Assembly (NCBI RefSeq): GCF_003967555.1
Contig: NZ_BIFS01000001.1
Coordinates: 5,456,001-5,520,000 of the forward strand
Length of the DNA: 64,000 nucleotides
Reading direction: 5' to 3'
From: Dictyobacter kobayashii
GTDB lineage: Bacteria > Chloroflexota > Ktedonobacteria > Ktedonobacterales > Ktedonobacteraceae
Shown: positions 17,837 to 27,498 of the stretch, piece after piece
How the letters are laid out: the number at the start of each line of letters is the position of its first letter
How positions within the stretch are numbered: the stretch's first letter is position 1
Program-made: the position numbers and the translations under genes
The notes under the pieces: generated by a model
The model's input: the letters and a program-made list of their open reading frames with translations, nothing else
Told to the model about the DNA's origin: nothing
Database searches by the model: none

Positions 17837-18751
17837 ATGGCTCGTGTTGAGTTTGGTTGGATGCCCCCGCTGGGCAGTAGCACCCAGTCACGTCAGGAGT
17901 TCATGGCATCTCTACGTCAGGGATTGAGCATGATCGGTGGGCATTTTGATTCGGTCTGGTTCCCAGACCATTTGCAGTTTGGGGATCGCCCTTTTCTGGA
18001 GGGTTGGACGTCCCTGACCTATCTGGCGGCCCTGGAGCCGCGACTAAAGATCGGCCATATCGTGCTCTGTCAGCTCTTTCGCAATCCGGCCTTGCTGGCA
18101 AAGATGGCCGCGACCCTGCAATATGTGACCGAGGGTAACTTTATCGCCGGTATCGGTGCTGGCTGGCAGGAGGAGGAATGTAAGGCCTATAATATTCCCT
18201 TCCCGGGCCCTGGTCAGCGTGTTGAAGAACTGGATGAGGCGCTGCAGATCATGAAGGCGCTCTGGCGCGAGGATAACGTGACCTTTGAGGGTAAGTATCA
18301 CCGGGTCACCAATGCCTTCTGCCAGCCCAAACCTGATCCGGTGCCACCCATCATGGTAGCTGGCTTCCAGCCCCGCATGATGCGCCTGGTCGCTCGGCAT
18401 GCTGACTGGTGGAACACTGGCTACAGCGATCTCGAAAAGACCAAAGAACAGGTTGCTAAGCTCGATGAAGCCTGCCGCTCCGTTGGCCGAGACCCCAGGA
18501 CGCTGCGCCGCACCGCTATGATCGGTTGTTATTGCGCGTCCAATGAGCAGAAACTCAAAGAACTCACCGACAAACACAGCGGACCCTTTGGACTGGGCCT
18601 CGTTGGCACGCCCGCGCAGCTGGTGGAGCAATTCAAACCCATTATTGACCTGGGCTTTGACTACTTCATGATCACAGCTGGCGGCTTCCCAGATCTCACC
18701 ACCCTGGAACTGCTCACCCATGAAGTTCTACCCGCCCTCAACGCTCGATAG
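17837..18751 (+). CDS. LLM-class F420/FMN-dependent oxidoreductase
   Basis: A 304-residue TIM-barrel flavoenzyme of the luciferase-like family, probably using coenzyme F420. The start MARVEFGWMPPLG, the barrel motif DSVWFPDHLQFGDRP, LKIGHIVLCQLFRNPALLAK, FIAGIGAGWQEEE and the tail FDYFMITAGGFPDL are all typical. F420 members oxidise or reduce alcohols and imines using hydride from F420; the substrate here is unknown. AAGGAAA precedes the ATG by 9 nt. A separate F420-type reductase is found at 62394. A short hairpin follows the gene. Confidence 0.9.
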   Translation: MARVEFGWMPPLGSSTQSRQEFMASLRQGLSMIGGHFDSVWFPDHLQFGDRPFLEGWTSLTYLAALEPRLKIGHIVLCQLFRNPALLAKMAATLQYVTEGNFIAGIGAGWQEEECKAYNIPFPGPGQRVEELDEALQIMKALWREDNVTFEGKYHRVTNAFCQPKPDPVPPIMVAGFQPRMMRLVARHADWWNTGYSDLEKTKEQVAKLDEACRSVGRDPRTLRRTAMIGCYCASNEQKLKELTDKHSGPFGLGLVGTPAQLVEQFKPIIDLGFDYFMITAGGFPDLTTLELLTHEVLPALNAR

Positions 18752-18761
18752 AGCAAGTATT

Positions 18762-18794
18762 CGTGTCCCATTGTATAAATAACTCTGGGACACG
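18762..18794 (+). terminator. Terminator after the flavoenzyme gene
   Basis: CGTGTCCCA (18762-18770) pairs with TGGGACACG (18786-18794), loop 15 nt, followed by TCTATTATA. It starts 11 nt after the stop codon. Confidence 0.65.
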
Positions 18795-18848
18795 TCTATT
18801 ATAAAAGACCCCCACGTACATAAATACAACAGAAAAGGATAAACTGGC

Positions 18849-19449
18849 ATGGATGCAGACGAGTTGAATACTGAGATCGATCCTCCCATGGAGCCGCCAC
18901 CACAGCCGCGTATGACCCTGGTTGTTCCAGGTCCATGCGGATATTTAATCTTGCCTTTAATATTGCGCTGGCTTGTATGCTAGGCATGTTAATTGTGGTG
19001 ATCCTCAACTTCTTCAACCGCAGCGGGCCCTTTGCGCTACTCAGTGGACTCTTCGGGACGCTGCTGTACTGTGCTGTCTCCTTGCCACGGCTTTTATTTG
19101 GTCCGCGTTCACTTTTCCAAAGGGATCGACGCTATGCAGGACCGCCTCCGACCACGGATGATGCCCAAACTGTCCCGAGGGAAATGAGGCAGTGGCGCAA
19201 CGGCGCAAGGCACGTCGGATAGCCATTGGTGGCCTGTTGACCTCTCTTCTCTGCACTATAGTTGTTGGCGTCATCCTCTTCTTGCTCCCCGCCAACCAAT
19301 CCATTTTCGCTTTTATCGATGCGCTACTCGTCATGGTCCTGATTGCCTCGCTTCTGAGCATGGGCATCTGTATCCTGGTCATCTATCTCGCCTCCAAAAA
19401 GCAACCCATCGTGCGCCAGGATGGGAATCGGACCTACATACAATTTTGA
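18849..19449 (+). CDS. Small membrane protein, unknown, frame broken twice
   Basis: No known family. With one base added at the CC at 18933-18934 and one near the CCC at 19174-19176, the frame reads continuously for 200 residues: an acidic Pro-rich N-terminus (MDADELNTEIDPPMEPPP), two membrane segments (ALACMLGMLIVVILNFF, LLSGLFGTLLYCAVSLP), a basic linker (AVAQRRKARRIAIGG) and two more segments before a KKQPIVRQDG tail. Without correction it would be three short frames. It sits before the tetR operon and may share no function with it. Confidence 0.6.
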
Positions 19450-19485
19450 TATAACAAGCGATTGTTGCATTGGTTTTTTGGTGTT

Positions 19486-19522
19486 AATTATATTGACATC
19501 AATATAATTGTTGTTGTATGCT
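19486..19522 (+). promoter_or_regulatory. tetR promoter with a perfect palindromic operator
   Basis: The palindrome AATTATATTGA-CA-TCAATATAATT at 19486-19509 is perfect and overlaps a TTGACA -35 box (19493-19498). TATGCT (19517-19522) lies 18 nt away as a -10. Transcription would begin at about 19529, which is the A of the tetR ATG, so the message is probably leaderless. A repressor dimer bound to the palindrome would block polymerase, giving autorepression. Confidence 0.75.
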
Positions 19523-19528
19523 TTTAAT

Positions 19529-20142
19529 ATGACTAACACCAATGAGAATGATGGTGGGCGCCCGCGCAAAAAGCGGGCTTATCGGGGACGGTACAGGCGG
19601 AGATCGCGGCGCTCACAGAACAACGTATTATTGACGCCAGTATAGAGCTGTTCGATGAACAGTGGAATGATCAGATTACGCTTGATCAGATCGCTCAGCG
19701 GGCCGGGGTTACGGTTCAGACTATTCTGCGCCGCTTCGGTTCAAAGGAGCAGATGGCGCAGCGTGTCAGTCAGGAGGCGTTTCGACGTGCCATGCAGCAG
19801 CGTATCGAGCCGCCGGTGGGTGACCTGGCGACGATTGCGCATGGCCTGGTTGTTTACTATGAGGTGGGTGGTGAGCGTATGCTACGTGGAATCGCGCAAG
19901 AGGCGCGCCAGCCTCACCTGCACGCGATTATCGATATCGCCCGCGCTTCACATCGGGAATGGTTGGAGCGCGCCTTTGCGCTCCAGCTTAAGCAAAGATC
20001 TGAGGATGAGCGTAAACTCCTGCTGGCCCAGCTGTACACCCTCACCGGCGTCCAGGTCTGGTATCAGTTGCGCCATGAGTGTAGCCTGAGCGCGGAAGAG
20101 ACCGAGCAGGCCCTGTATGGGATGCTGAGCGCGCTCTTGTAG
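19529..20142 (+). CDS. TetR family repressor, frame broken once
   Basis: A 204-residue regulator. After the start MTNTNENDGGRPRKKRAY the frame is lost; adding one G to the G4 run at 19584-19587 restores AYRGTVQAEIAALTEQRIID and leads into a TetR helix-turn-helix (ITLDQIAQRAGVTVQTILRR, then FGSKEQ). The helical C-terminal half is the ligand and dimer domain. It most likely represses itself and the P450 gene 29 bp downstream through the palindrome at its promoter, and responds to a P450 substrate or related compound. It has no ribosome binding site, in line with a leaderless message. Confidence 0.85.
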
Positions 20143-20171
20143 CGTGCTCTTTACGCAAGGAGAGATCAAGG

Positions 20172-21528
20172 ATGGTTACATCAACTGCACCTTCGAACCT
20201 GAAGGCCGTTCCTTTTGCACATGAGCATTTTTTGCTTGGCAGTTATCGTGATTTTTTACAGGATCGTACTGACTTTCTGTTGCGCCTGACGCAGCAGGGA
20301 GATGTCATAGGTTTTCGTATCGGCCCGGTTCCGATGCTTTTATTCAATAAGCCTGAGCATGCGCAGCATATTCTGGTCGAGCACGCCGAGGATTTTTCAA
20401 AGGGTAGATTGATGCGCAGGGCTGTCGGGAACAACGGCCTGTTTGTGAGCGAGGGGGAGTTCTACCGCAGGCAGCGCAAGTTGATGTCGCCTTGCTTTCA
20501 GCCGCGCCACATCGCCAGCTACGCCGATACCATCACCAGCTATGCCGAGCATATCATGGGCGAATGGGAAGATGGGGCGGTCATCGATATCAACCATTAT
20601 ATGATCCGCTTCACTATGAGCATTATTGGCAAGGTGCTCTTCGATACTGATTTTCTTAGCGAAACCGACGAGCTGGGGCCGCGATCAACGTTGGCCTGGC
20701 TTACGCGGTACGCACGCTTACTTCACCGTTTACGCCGCCATTGAGCGTCCCAACGCCGTACAATCGGCGTGTGCGCCAGGCAACAAAGCTGGTTGAAGCA
20801 CGCCTGCGCCAGATGATTGCCGAGCGTCGGCGCGATCCAGGTGAGCTCAACGACCTGCTCTCGCATCTCTTACGAGCTCGGGACGACGAGGGGCAGCCGA
20901 TGAGCGAGCAACAGTTGATCGATGAATGCCTGACCCTCTTTACCGCCGGGCATGAGACGACCGCCGCCGCGCTGGCCTGGACCTGGTATCTGCTCTGCAC
21001 GCATCCAGAAAGCTATCAGCGGCTCCAACAGGAGCTTGACCAGACGTTGCAGGGACGCCGACCCACTTATGCCGATCTGCCGGGGCTCGCCTATTGTTTG
21101 CAGGTCTTCAAAGAGACCATGCGTATCTATCCGCCTGCGCCCGGCATTTTGCGTGAAGCCCTGCACGACACCGTCATCGATGGCTATAAAGTACCCAGGG
21201 GATCAACCATTATGATCTCGCCCTACACCTTGCATCGGCGACCAGATACCTTCCCTGAGCCCGAGCAGTTTCAACCCGAGCGCTTCATCCCAGAGCAAGA
21301 GAAGCTGCTGCCCCGCTCGGCTTACATCCTTTTAGTGCTGGTCCACGCATCTGCATAGGCAATCACTTCGCCCTGATGGAGGGTCAGCTACTCATCGCGG
21401 CCATCGCCCAGCGTTACACCTTCGAACTGGTTCCTGGACAGCGCGTCGAGCCTGACATCGCCCATAATCTCGCCCTGCGCCCGGGTGGCAAAGTAGAGGT
21501 CATAGTTCACAAGCGCGCATCCCTATGA
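20172..21528 (+). CDS. Cytochrome P450, frame broken twice
   Basis: A heme monooxygenase of 452 residues once two lost bases are restored: G in the run at 20675-20678 (DELGAAINVGLAYAV) and C at 21328-21329 (SAYIPFSAGPRICIG). Conserved parts: I-helix AGHETTAAALAW (oxygen activation), K-helix KETMR (ExxR), FQPERF, and the heme loop FSAGPRICIG whose Cys binds iron. The RBS AAGGAGAGATCAAGG precedes ATG 20172. It is the second gene of the tetR operon. The length and FVSEGEFYRRQRKLMSPCF region resemble bacterial P450s of the CYP102/CYP4-like class that hydroxylate lipids; the substrate is unknown. No redox partner is nearby. Confidence 0.88.
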
Positions 21529-22354
21529 ATGCCCCTGATATGAAAAAAAGGTAGCGACTCCGCTGACTGTTGGCTCGCCTTCTTATAAAACAGCCCGCGC
21601 CGCAGGCGCGACTATACCTTTTTGGATTTTATTTCTTCTATATATGTACGTTATACTTTGCATGAGCTTGTCGGAGCTGCCGACATTTGGCTATGAGGAG
21701 CATGTCTAATGCAAGAATCAATAAAATCTCCTTTATCGATTACTATCAATGAAAAGCAAGAGGGACCAATCCATCTTCCGGACGATGGCCGGGAGGTTGC
21801 CGTGGCGGTTCAGCGCCTGGTGAAAACGTTTGGCAAGCATGAGGCGGTAAGAGACGTTTCATTCACCATCGGCAAGGGCGAGATCTTTGGCCTGCTGGGC
21901 CCCAACGGGGCGGGCAAAAGCACGACGATTAATATGATGTGTGGATACCTCAAACCCACGGCCGGCGATGTGAGCGTCAACGGGCTCTCGCTATCCGGCC
22001 ATCTGCGCGCGGTGAAGCGCGTCATTGGCGTGGTGCCACAGGAGATCGCCCTCTATAAAGATCTAAATTCTCTGGAAAACCTTGAATTCTTTGGCAAAAT
22101 CTATGGTCTATCGAAAAAAGAATGTCGGCAGCGCGCCGAACAATTATTACATTTTGTGGGACTTTATGACCGGCGTAAGGATGCTATTGAGACGTTTTCT
22201 GGCGGCATGCAGCGCCGCATCAATATCGCGATTGGCCTGATCAATAATCCCGACTTTCTGATGATGGACGAGCCGACCGTCGGCGTCGATCCACAGTCGC
22301 GCGAGCACATCTTCGCCACCATCGAGCACATTCGCGAGCAGGGACCACGCTCCT

Positions 22355-23697
22355 CTCTTAGGTGTAGGTTTTTCAACAGGAGTTGAAAAAGCCCTCTGCG
22401 AGCGGCAAGTCAGGCCCCTGAGGCCAGGGCTCAGCGGGCAAGAAGAAGCGTAACGGTTCCTGTAAGCGCCAAATGATACGCGCTGCCAAGCGACACCCCG
22501 ATTGAAGCAACTCAACTTGCGCCTTTGATGCTGCTTTCGGTCGGGCTTGGCCGTGCGCCGAGCAATATGCGTGGGAGGCAGGCGTTCCAGGCAAGGCGCC
22601 TGCTCCTGCACCTCACGCTGGGCTCCCATCCCTACGGTGAGCAGAGTCGCTACCGCCATGGCCAACCAGAGCCGTTCCACCCGTGAAGGGATCTCACACC
22701 GACAGCGTTGCCAGTTCCACCCCCTCGTTTCCCATCTTTGAACCCACATTCGATCCAAGGGCGCAGCCCGTACCAGCAAGCTTGGGCCTCTTCGACGGGC
22801 AGATCCGTCACCACGAACCAGGGCTCCTCATAGCCTTCATCCAGCGCGCCAGCAAGCGACAGCGCAGCCGAGCATGCCGATCCGAAAAGCACATCACGTC
22901 CCACTCCATTGGGTTCCCGCGCTGGGAACGAGCGTTTTGATCTCTCGGAAGTCCCCCACCCGATGACTGCTGGCTGGACGGGCCTTGCTGCCGCTGCGAA
23001 TACGCAAAAAGGGATGCCACCCACACGCCACGATTTTTTGATACAGCCAGCGAGCGTAGAGCCCTCGATCTGCCATCACCAGGACTTCCCATTGCGCAGG
23101 AACGGACCCGCGCAAGCTCTCCAGTAGGTGCAGCCAGTGCGATTTGTGTTCTCCTTTCACTCCAGCTGGCACGATGTGCCAGGCGACCGGGATGGCACAA
23201 CTACGCAGCACCACGGAGATGGAAAGGATCACGAAACGGTCACTCACGTTGGTAGCGTCGACAACGAGCACCAGACGGTGGCTGCTGGGATCCCAGCAGG
23301 ATAGGATCCAGGTCAAGAGGGGCGCGAAGCAGGCCGAAACGTCCACCTGCTGCCGATGAGAACCCGTTTGGCACCCGCTTCATTGCGCCATTCCCGCAGG
23401 CGTTGAAAGACGGTTGGTTGCGTTTGCCCCAACACTTCTGCCAGGCTGTCGGACACCTGGGTCAAGCCGCAGGTTCCTGCTATGACAATCCCCAGGCTGT
23501 AGCAGGCCAGCACCTTGGCTTGGGGCCAACTCAGATGAGGAAAGCGTCTTGCTACTTCTTTGATCCAATGCCATACTGTTTCTGGATACGACATGGTTTT
23601 CTCCCTTTCGATCGCCTTTGTTTTTGACGGTGGTCTTATCGTAACAGAAAACCGTGTCCTTTTTCTTGTTCCCTTTCAAAAAACCTACACCTAAGAG
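22355..23697 (-). mobile_element. IS4-like insertion sequence, 1343 bp
   Basis: Ends in the inverted repeat CTCTTAGGTGTAGGTTTTT (left) and its perfect complement at the right (about 19-20 bp). Both sides carry the 11-bp direct repeat ACCACGCTCCT (22344-22354 and 23698-23708), so insertion was clean. One transposase gene is on the minus strand. The 10-12-bp duplication and the DDE motifs fit the IS4 family. The perfect ends suggest a recent insertion. Confidence 0.92.
22373..23594 (-). CDS. IS4-like DDE transposase, frame broken five times
   Basis: Cuts and joins the element ends. Read from 23594 (MSYPETVWHWIKEVARRF) the coding signal steps through frames five times, always in the same direction; with five bases added the protein is 408 residues and ends LPLAEGFFNSC at 22373. 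The first Asp is in LVVDATNVSDRF, the second in VLVMADRGLYARWLYQKI, and the Glu in YGLRPWIECGFKDGKRGG, the usual DDE order and spacing of the family. As sequenced no full protein could be made. The density of shifts matches the likely base-loss error seen elsewhere, though decay cannot be excluded. Confidence 0.85.
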
Positions 23698-23915
23698 ACC
23701 ACGCTCCTCTACACCACACATTATATGGAAGAGGCCGAACGCCTCTGCGATCGCATCGCTATTATGGACGAGGGCCAGATTATCGCCCTGGGTACACTGG
23801 AACAACTGCTGGCGCTACGCGATCAGCAGCAGCAGGTGCAGCGCCCCCACGGCTTGCAGGAGCTGTTTATCCAGTTAACCGGCAAAACATTGCGCGATTA
23901 GAAGGTGAGAAACAT

Positions 23916-25166
23916 ATGAAGACGCTCTGGTATATTGCCCAAAAAGACCTGTTGCAGGTCGTCAAAGATAGAAACGCGCTGATCTTGATGCTCGTGGTTC
24001 CACTGGTCTTGATCACGGTGGTTGGTTTTGCCCTGGGCAATCTTTTTGGGGATGGCTCCTCTCAGGTCAAAATTAAAGTAGCTTTAAGCAATCATGATGC
24101 CGGGATCGGGCGGACCATCAGCCGCGCGCTCAATGTAAATACAAAGGATCTGCTGATTACGGTCAGTGAGTATCCTGATACTGCGCAGGTTACCGCGCGG
24201 GTAAATGCCTCCAATGACGCGGCGGACGTCGGCATCGTCATTCCCACAGGTGCCAGCCAGGCCGTGCTGAACGCCAGTCAGCCCGCCAGCGCAACAAAGG
24301 ACCTGATCCAGTTCTACACCCTGCCGAATGCTACCAGCGTCTCCGTTACCATTGTGCGCAATATCGTCAATAATGTTGTGCAGGAGCAGCGCATCGCCAA
24401 TGTCTCCGCGCTCCAGGTTCACCAGGTGTGTAGCCAGCCGGGCAACGTGTGCGCGCCAAAGTCTATCAATGACGCCGCCATCAGCGACGCGGTCGTCAAA
24501 GCCAGTCAGACCAGCGACCAGGCTATCGTTTCCCAGACGGTGGGACAGGCCACGAAGGTGAGCCCATTTGATCAGGTGGTGCCTGGATACGCCATCTTCT
24601 TCTCGCTCTTTGGCCTGAATGCGGTGGCCGCCACGATCTTGCAGGAGCGGGAAGGTGGCACCTTCCGCCGCTTGCTGATCGCGCCGATCCAGAAATATGC
24701 CCTATTGGGCGGCAAGCTGCTGGCCCAATTTTTGCTCACCCTGGCCCAGCTCACCATCCTGTTCGTGGTCGGCTACTTCGTCTTTAAGATGCACATTCCT
24801 TCCTGGCCAGCCGTTATCCTGCTCTTGATCGCTACTAGCTTTGCCGCCACTGGATTGGGAATTCTGCTGGTGTCGGTGGTCAAATCGCGCCGCCAGATCA
24901 ATCCCATTGTTAGTCTGGTGACGCTGATCACCTCGGCCATCGGTGGTTCCTGGTGGCCTCTCTTTACCGAGCCAACCTGGATGCAGCAGCTGGCTAAGGT
25001 TGGCATTACCGCCTGGGCCATGGAGGGCCTGAACGGTACCATGCTCTTCGGCAAGAGCTTTTCAGCGGTGCTCCCCGATATCCTGGGACTGCTGGTCTAT
25101 GGAGCCATCTGCTTCATTATCGCCCTGCGTCTGTTTAGCTTTCAGCCCAAAACCGCCGTCGCCTGA
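23916..25166 (+). CDS. ABC-2 type export permease
   Basis: A 416-residue membrane subunit. A helix near residues 20-45 is followed by a large external domain (about 46-225) with two cysteines, then five to six helices at the C-terminus starting with QVVPGYAIFFSLFGLNAVAA. The phrase LQEREGGTFRRLLIAPIQKYALLGGKL is the cytoplasmic coupling region of DrrB/YhfI-type exporters, quoted here in part as EREGGTFRRLLIAP. It pairs with the ATPase just upstream, which is interrupted, so the exporter is probably idle. Known relatives expel drugs or lipids. A hairpin lies after the stop. Confidence 0.9.
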   Translation: MKTLWYIAQKDLLQVVKDRNALILMLVVPLVLITVVGFALGNLFGDGSSQVKIKVALSNHDAGIGRTISRALNVNTKDLLITVSEYPDTAQVTARVNASNDAADVGIVIPTGASQAVLNASQPASATKDLIQFYTLPNATSVSVTIVRNIVNNVVQEQRIANVSALQVHQVCSQPGNVCAPKSINDAAISDAVVKASQTSDQAIVSQTVGQATKVSPFDQVVPGYAIFFSLFGLNAVAATILQEREGGTFRRLLIAPIQKYALLGGKLLAQFLLTLAQLTILFVVGYFVFKMHIPSWPAVILLLIATSFAATGLGILLVSVVKSRRQINPIVSLVTLITSAIGGSWWPLFTEPTWMQQLAKVGITAWAMEGLNGTMLFGKSFSAVLPDILGLLVYGAICFIIALRLFSFQPKTAVA

Positions 25167-25181
25167 TTGATGTTGTAGATT

Positions 25182-25227
25182 ATGCCTCTGTCTGCTCGAT
25201 GTCGTTCCATTGGTTTGACAGAGGCAT
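25182..25227 (+). terminator. Probable terminator after the ABC permease
   Basis: ATGCCTCTGTC at 25182-25192 pairs with GACAGAGGCAT at 25217-25227, loop 24 nt, followed by CTTTCTC. The long loop makes it a moderate candidate. Confidence 0.5.
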
Positions 25228-25563
25228 CTTTCTCACCAATAACATCGTCCTCATCTCCCTCGAACGAACGCTATCAACTAGATATCTTTATGTCTGGTGA
25301 TGGGAGGTGTTGGACGTGGACGAAAGTGTTCTCTTGTGCATTCCGCGTGTCCTCAAAAGCGATGGATGTTAGCAGCGTGTTCGGACGTCATGTCGCTGTG
25401 ATTCCATTCATCTGATAAATTGATCAATTTGTATATTTTTTGGTAAGGTGAGGGGTGTTATAAAGTAGAGTCCCGCGCAGGATCTCGCGGAGAACTCAAC
25501 CCTGATTGTGTCTATTTCCTGCTGCGCTGTGGAGAAGCAGGCTGAGGAGAGCATACATGATGG
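25228..25563. other. Intergenic region without recognisable gene
   Basis: About 335 bp. No convincing coding frame; the stretch near 25400-25460 is AT-rich and could hold the promoter of the next gene. A good GAGGAGAG ribosome site lies at its end (25543). Confidence 0.5.
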
Positions 25564-26541
25564 TTGAATACGAACAGAGAAAGGTTGCTCCCCTTAATGA
25601 AGAAGGCTGTGAAACCTTGTGCCGCCTGGGCTGAAAAGTTGGCTGCCAGCCATCGCCATACTCTTTCTGCACGCGAACAAGCTGAACTGGATGCCCATGT
25701 GGCTGGCTGTCCCGCCTGTGCGGCCGTCCAGGCGCAAAACGACGTCCTCGCGCAACGTGTACTTGACTCCATTATGAGTGGCATTCGCCCGGTCCCAAGG
25801 GCTGCTTTTGTGGCCGCTGACATGGATGAACCAGGCAGCGAAGCGTTTCCCGTCCCTGTTGGCATAATCCTGAGTCGAAAAGCCATGCAGGCCAGGCGGC
25901 AGGCGCGGCGTGCCCGAGCCACTATTTTTAAAGCGCTCGCCTGTGCCACTATCTTGCTCTGTGTGCTTGTGGCTTCGCTGGTCATCTCTCATCCCGTTAG
26001 CCCGCCCGCCATTGTAGTCACCCGGCCTACGCCGCTACCCGCGGCACCCGGCTCCATTCCTGCTGCTGGTTTTAACGTGGTAGGCAAACCCACCATCAGC
26101 GCCCAACAGATCAATGCCATCCTGACCTACTACCACTCGCCCGCCGCCGGCAAGGGACAGGCCCTCTACGATCTCGGGGTCCAGTATCAAATTGATCCCG
26201 TGGTGGCCCTGGCCTTCTTCCATCATGAAAGCACTTTTGGTCGGTTTGGCGAGGCCAACTATACGCACTCGCTGGGCAACCTGCGCTGCATACCAGATTA
26301 TCCCTGTGTAGATAAAAAGAGGGGTGGCTACGCCCATTTTGCGAACTGGGAAGAGGGTTTTGCGGCCTGGTATAAGCTGATCCATGATTATTATGTGGTT
26401 CGCAATAAACTAACCACGGTCAACCAGATCATTGCGGTGTATGCGCCCGTCAAGAATCAGCAGGACCAGGCACACAGGAACTATGTCACATTCATTAACC
26501 GCGACATCGCGCTCTGGCGCAGCGGGAAGATCCATTCCTAG
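25564..26541 (+). CDS. Zinc-finger membrane protein with external lysozyme-like domain
   Basis: Three parts are visible in 325 residues. The N-terminus has a ZAS-type anti-sigma finger (CAAWAEKLAASHRHTLSARE... ending HVAGCPACAAV, key residues C, H-x3-C-x2-C). A membrane helix (FKALACATILLCVLVASLVI, about 125-145) follows, then a Pro-rich linker. The external part resembles glucosaminidase or transglycosylase folds: VALAFFHHESTFGRF with a likely catalytic Glu, then the NYTHSLGNLRC block and YAHFANWEEGFAAWYKL. No sigma gene is beside it in the same direction. The start is unclear: TTG 25564, ATG 25597, or ATG 25557 in another frame after a strong ribosome site. Confidence 0.75.
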   Translation: MNTNRERLLPLMKKAVKPCAAWAEKLAASHRHTLSAREQAELDAHVAGCPACAAVQAQNDVLAQRVLDSIMSGIRPVPRAAFVAADMDEPGSEAFPVPVGIILSRKAMQARRQARRARATIFKALACATILLCVLVASLVISHPVSPPAIVVTRPTPLPAAPGSIPAAGFNVVGKPTISAQQINAILTYYHSPAAGKGQALYDLGVQYQIDPVVALAFFHHESTFGRFGEANYTHSLGNLRCIPDYPCVDKKRGGYAHFANWEEGFAAWYKLIHDYYVVRNKLTTVNQIIAVYAPVKNQQDQAHRNYVTFINRDIALWRSGKIHS

Positions 26542-26583
26542 CCGCCGATACATAATGGTTCCGGAACCAGAATGTGAGTGTCC

Positions 26584-27468
26584 CTACCTGGGCTGTGGTG
26601 TCAGGGCGCGTAGTTTGTCGGGATTGAGGATGGTGTAGACGCGCTGGATGCGTGTGCCAAGCACTTCAAGGAGGATCACGCCGTATGGGCGGTTGTCGTG
26701 GTAGCCAACGATGGCCGGTTGACCGTTGATCTCCTCGATACGAGCTTGCACGCCAGCGGGCATAAAGCGCAGGCCACCCAGCATGCCGCGCGCCACTTTG
26801 TCGGCGCCGCTAACCGGCTTGAGTCCAGCGCGCACCTTGCCCCCTCCATCCCCGGTAAAGACGACGTCTTCCGCGAGCAGGTTCAGCAGTCCCTGCATGT
26901 CGCCATTGAGGCTGGCGCTCAGGAACTGGCTGGTCAGGCGTTCCTGTTGTTCTTGCGAGACCGCGAAGCGGGCGCGGTCCTGCTCTAGATGCTGGTGGGC
27001 CCGGCGCAACACCTGGCGGCAGTTGGCCTCGCTTTTATCTACCATCGCTGCGATCTCCGCATACTCATAATCGAAGACGTCGCGCAGCAAGAGGACCGCT
27101 CGTTCCAGTGGACCCAGTTTCTGCAGCATGATCAGGAAGGCATAGGAGAGCGATTCGTCCAGCAGCGCGCCCTGGCCCAGGTCGGGATATTGTTCCAGGT
27201 GCAAGGGTTCGGGTAGCCAGGGCCCGACGTAGACTTCACGTTGGACCCTGGCCGAGCGCTCCTGGTCGATGCAGAGCCGCACCACCACCGTTGAGAGATA
27301 GGCCTTAGGCGATTGTACCGTTTCCTGGCTCGTCTGCATCCAGCGTACAAAGGCCTCCTGCACCATATCTTCGGCATCGGTGGCGCTACCCAGCATGCGA
27401 TAGGCGATTGAGAACAGCAATAAACGATATTGATTAAATGTCTGCTCGATATTGTCGTGAACGTTCAA
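26584..27468 (-). CDS. ECF41-type sigma factor (SigJ-like) with SnoaL-like tail
   Basis: A sigma factor of 294 residues with its own regulatory tail instead of a separate anti-sigma factor. Region 2 (LLFSIAYRMLGSATDAEDMV and EAFVRWM) and region 4 (ERAVLLLRDVFDYEYAEIA, QVLRRAHQHLEQDR) fill residues 1-170. The tail is a SnoaL-like domain with the two hallmarks of ECF41: DGGGK (about residue 210) and NPDKL near the end. It follows the FAD oxidoreductase by 31 bp on the same strand, as is usual for ECF41, and an ECF41-type promoter precedes that gene. The start is TTG 27468 after TAGGGATG. Confidence 0.92.
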   Translation of the reverse strand: MNVHDNIEQTFNQYRLLLFSIAYRMLGSATDAEDMVQEAFVRWMQTSQETVQSPKAYLSTVVVRLCIDQERSARVQREVYVGPWLPEPLHLEQYPDLGQGALLDESLSYAFLIMLQKLGPLERAVLLLRDVFDYEYAEIAAMVDKSEANCRQVLRRAHQHLEQDRARFAVSQEQQERLTSQFLSASLNGDMQGLLNLLAEDVVFTGDGGGKVRAGLKPVSGADKVARGMLGGLRFMPAGVQARIEEINGQPAIVGYHDNRPYGVILLEVLGTRIQRVYTILNPDKLRALTPQPR

Positions 27469-27498
27469 TTGCGCATCCCTATAGACTTATGTGCCACC

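Larger units (their letters stand above)
21709..23901 (+). pseudogene. ABC-2 exporter ATPase, split by an IS element
   Basis: The ATP-binding subunit of an export ABC transporter, cut into 21709-22354 and 23709-23901. The first part has Walker A GPNGAGKSTTIN, Q-loop VVPQEIALYKDLN, signature FSGGMQRR and Walker B FLMMDEPTVGVDP; the second carries on as TTLLYTTHYMEEAERLCDRI (H-loop His) and ends GKTLRD. Removing the IS and one 11-bp duplicate, and adding one G at 22341-22343, gives 279 residues. As sequenced, the frame reads 22 bases into the IS and stops at 22384-22386. The partner permease is intact 14 bp downstream. The exporter is probably non-functional unless the IS excises. Confidence 0.9.
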
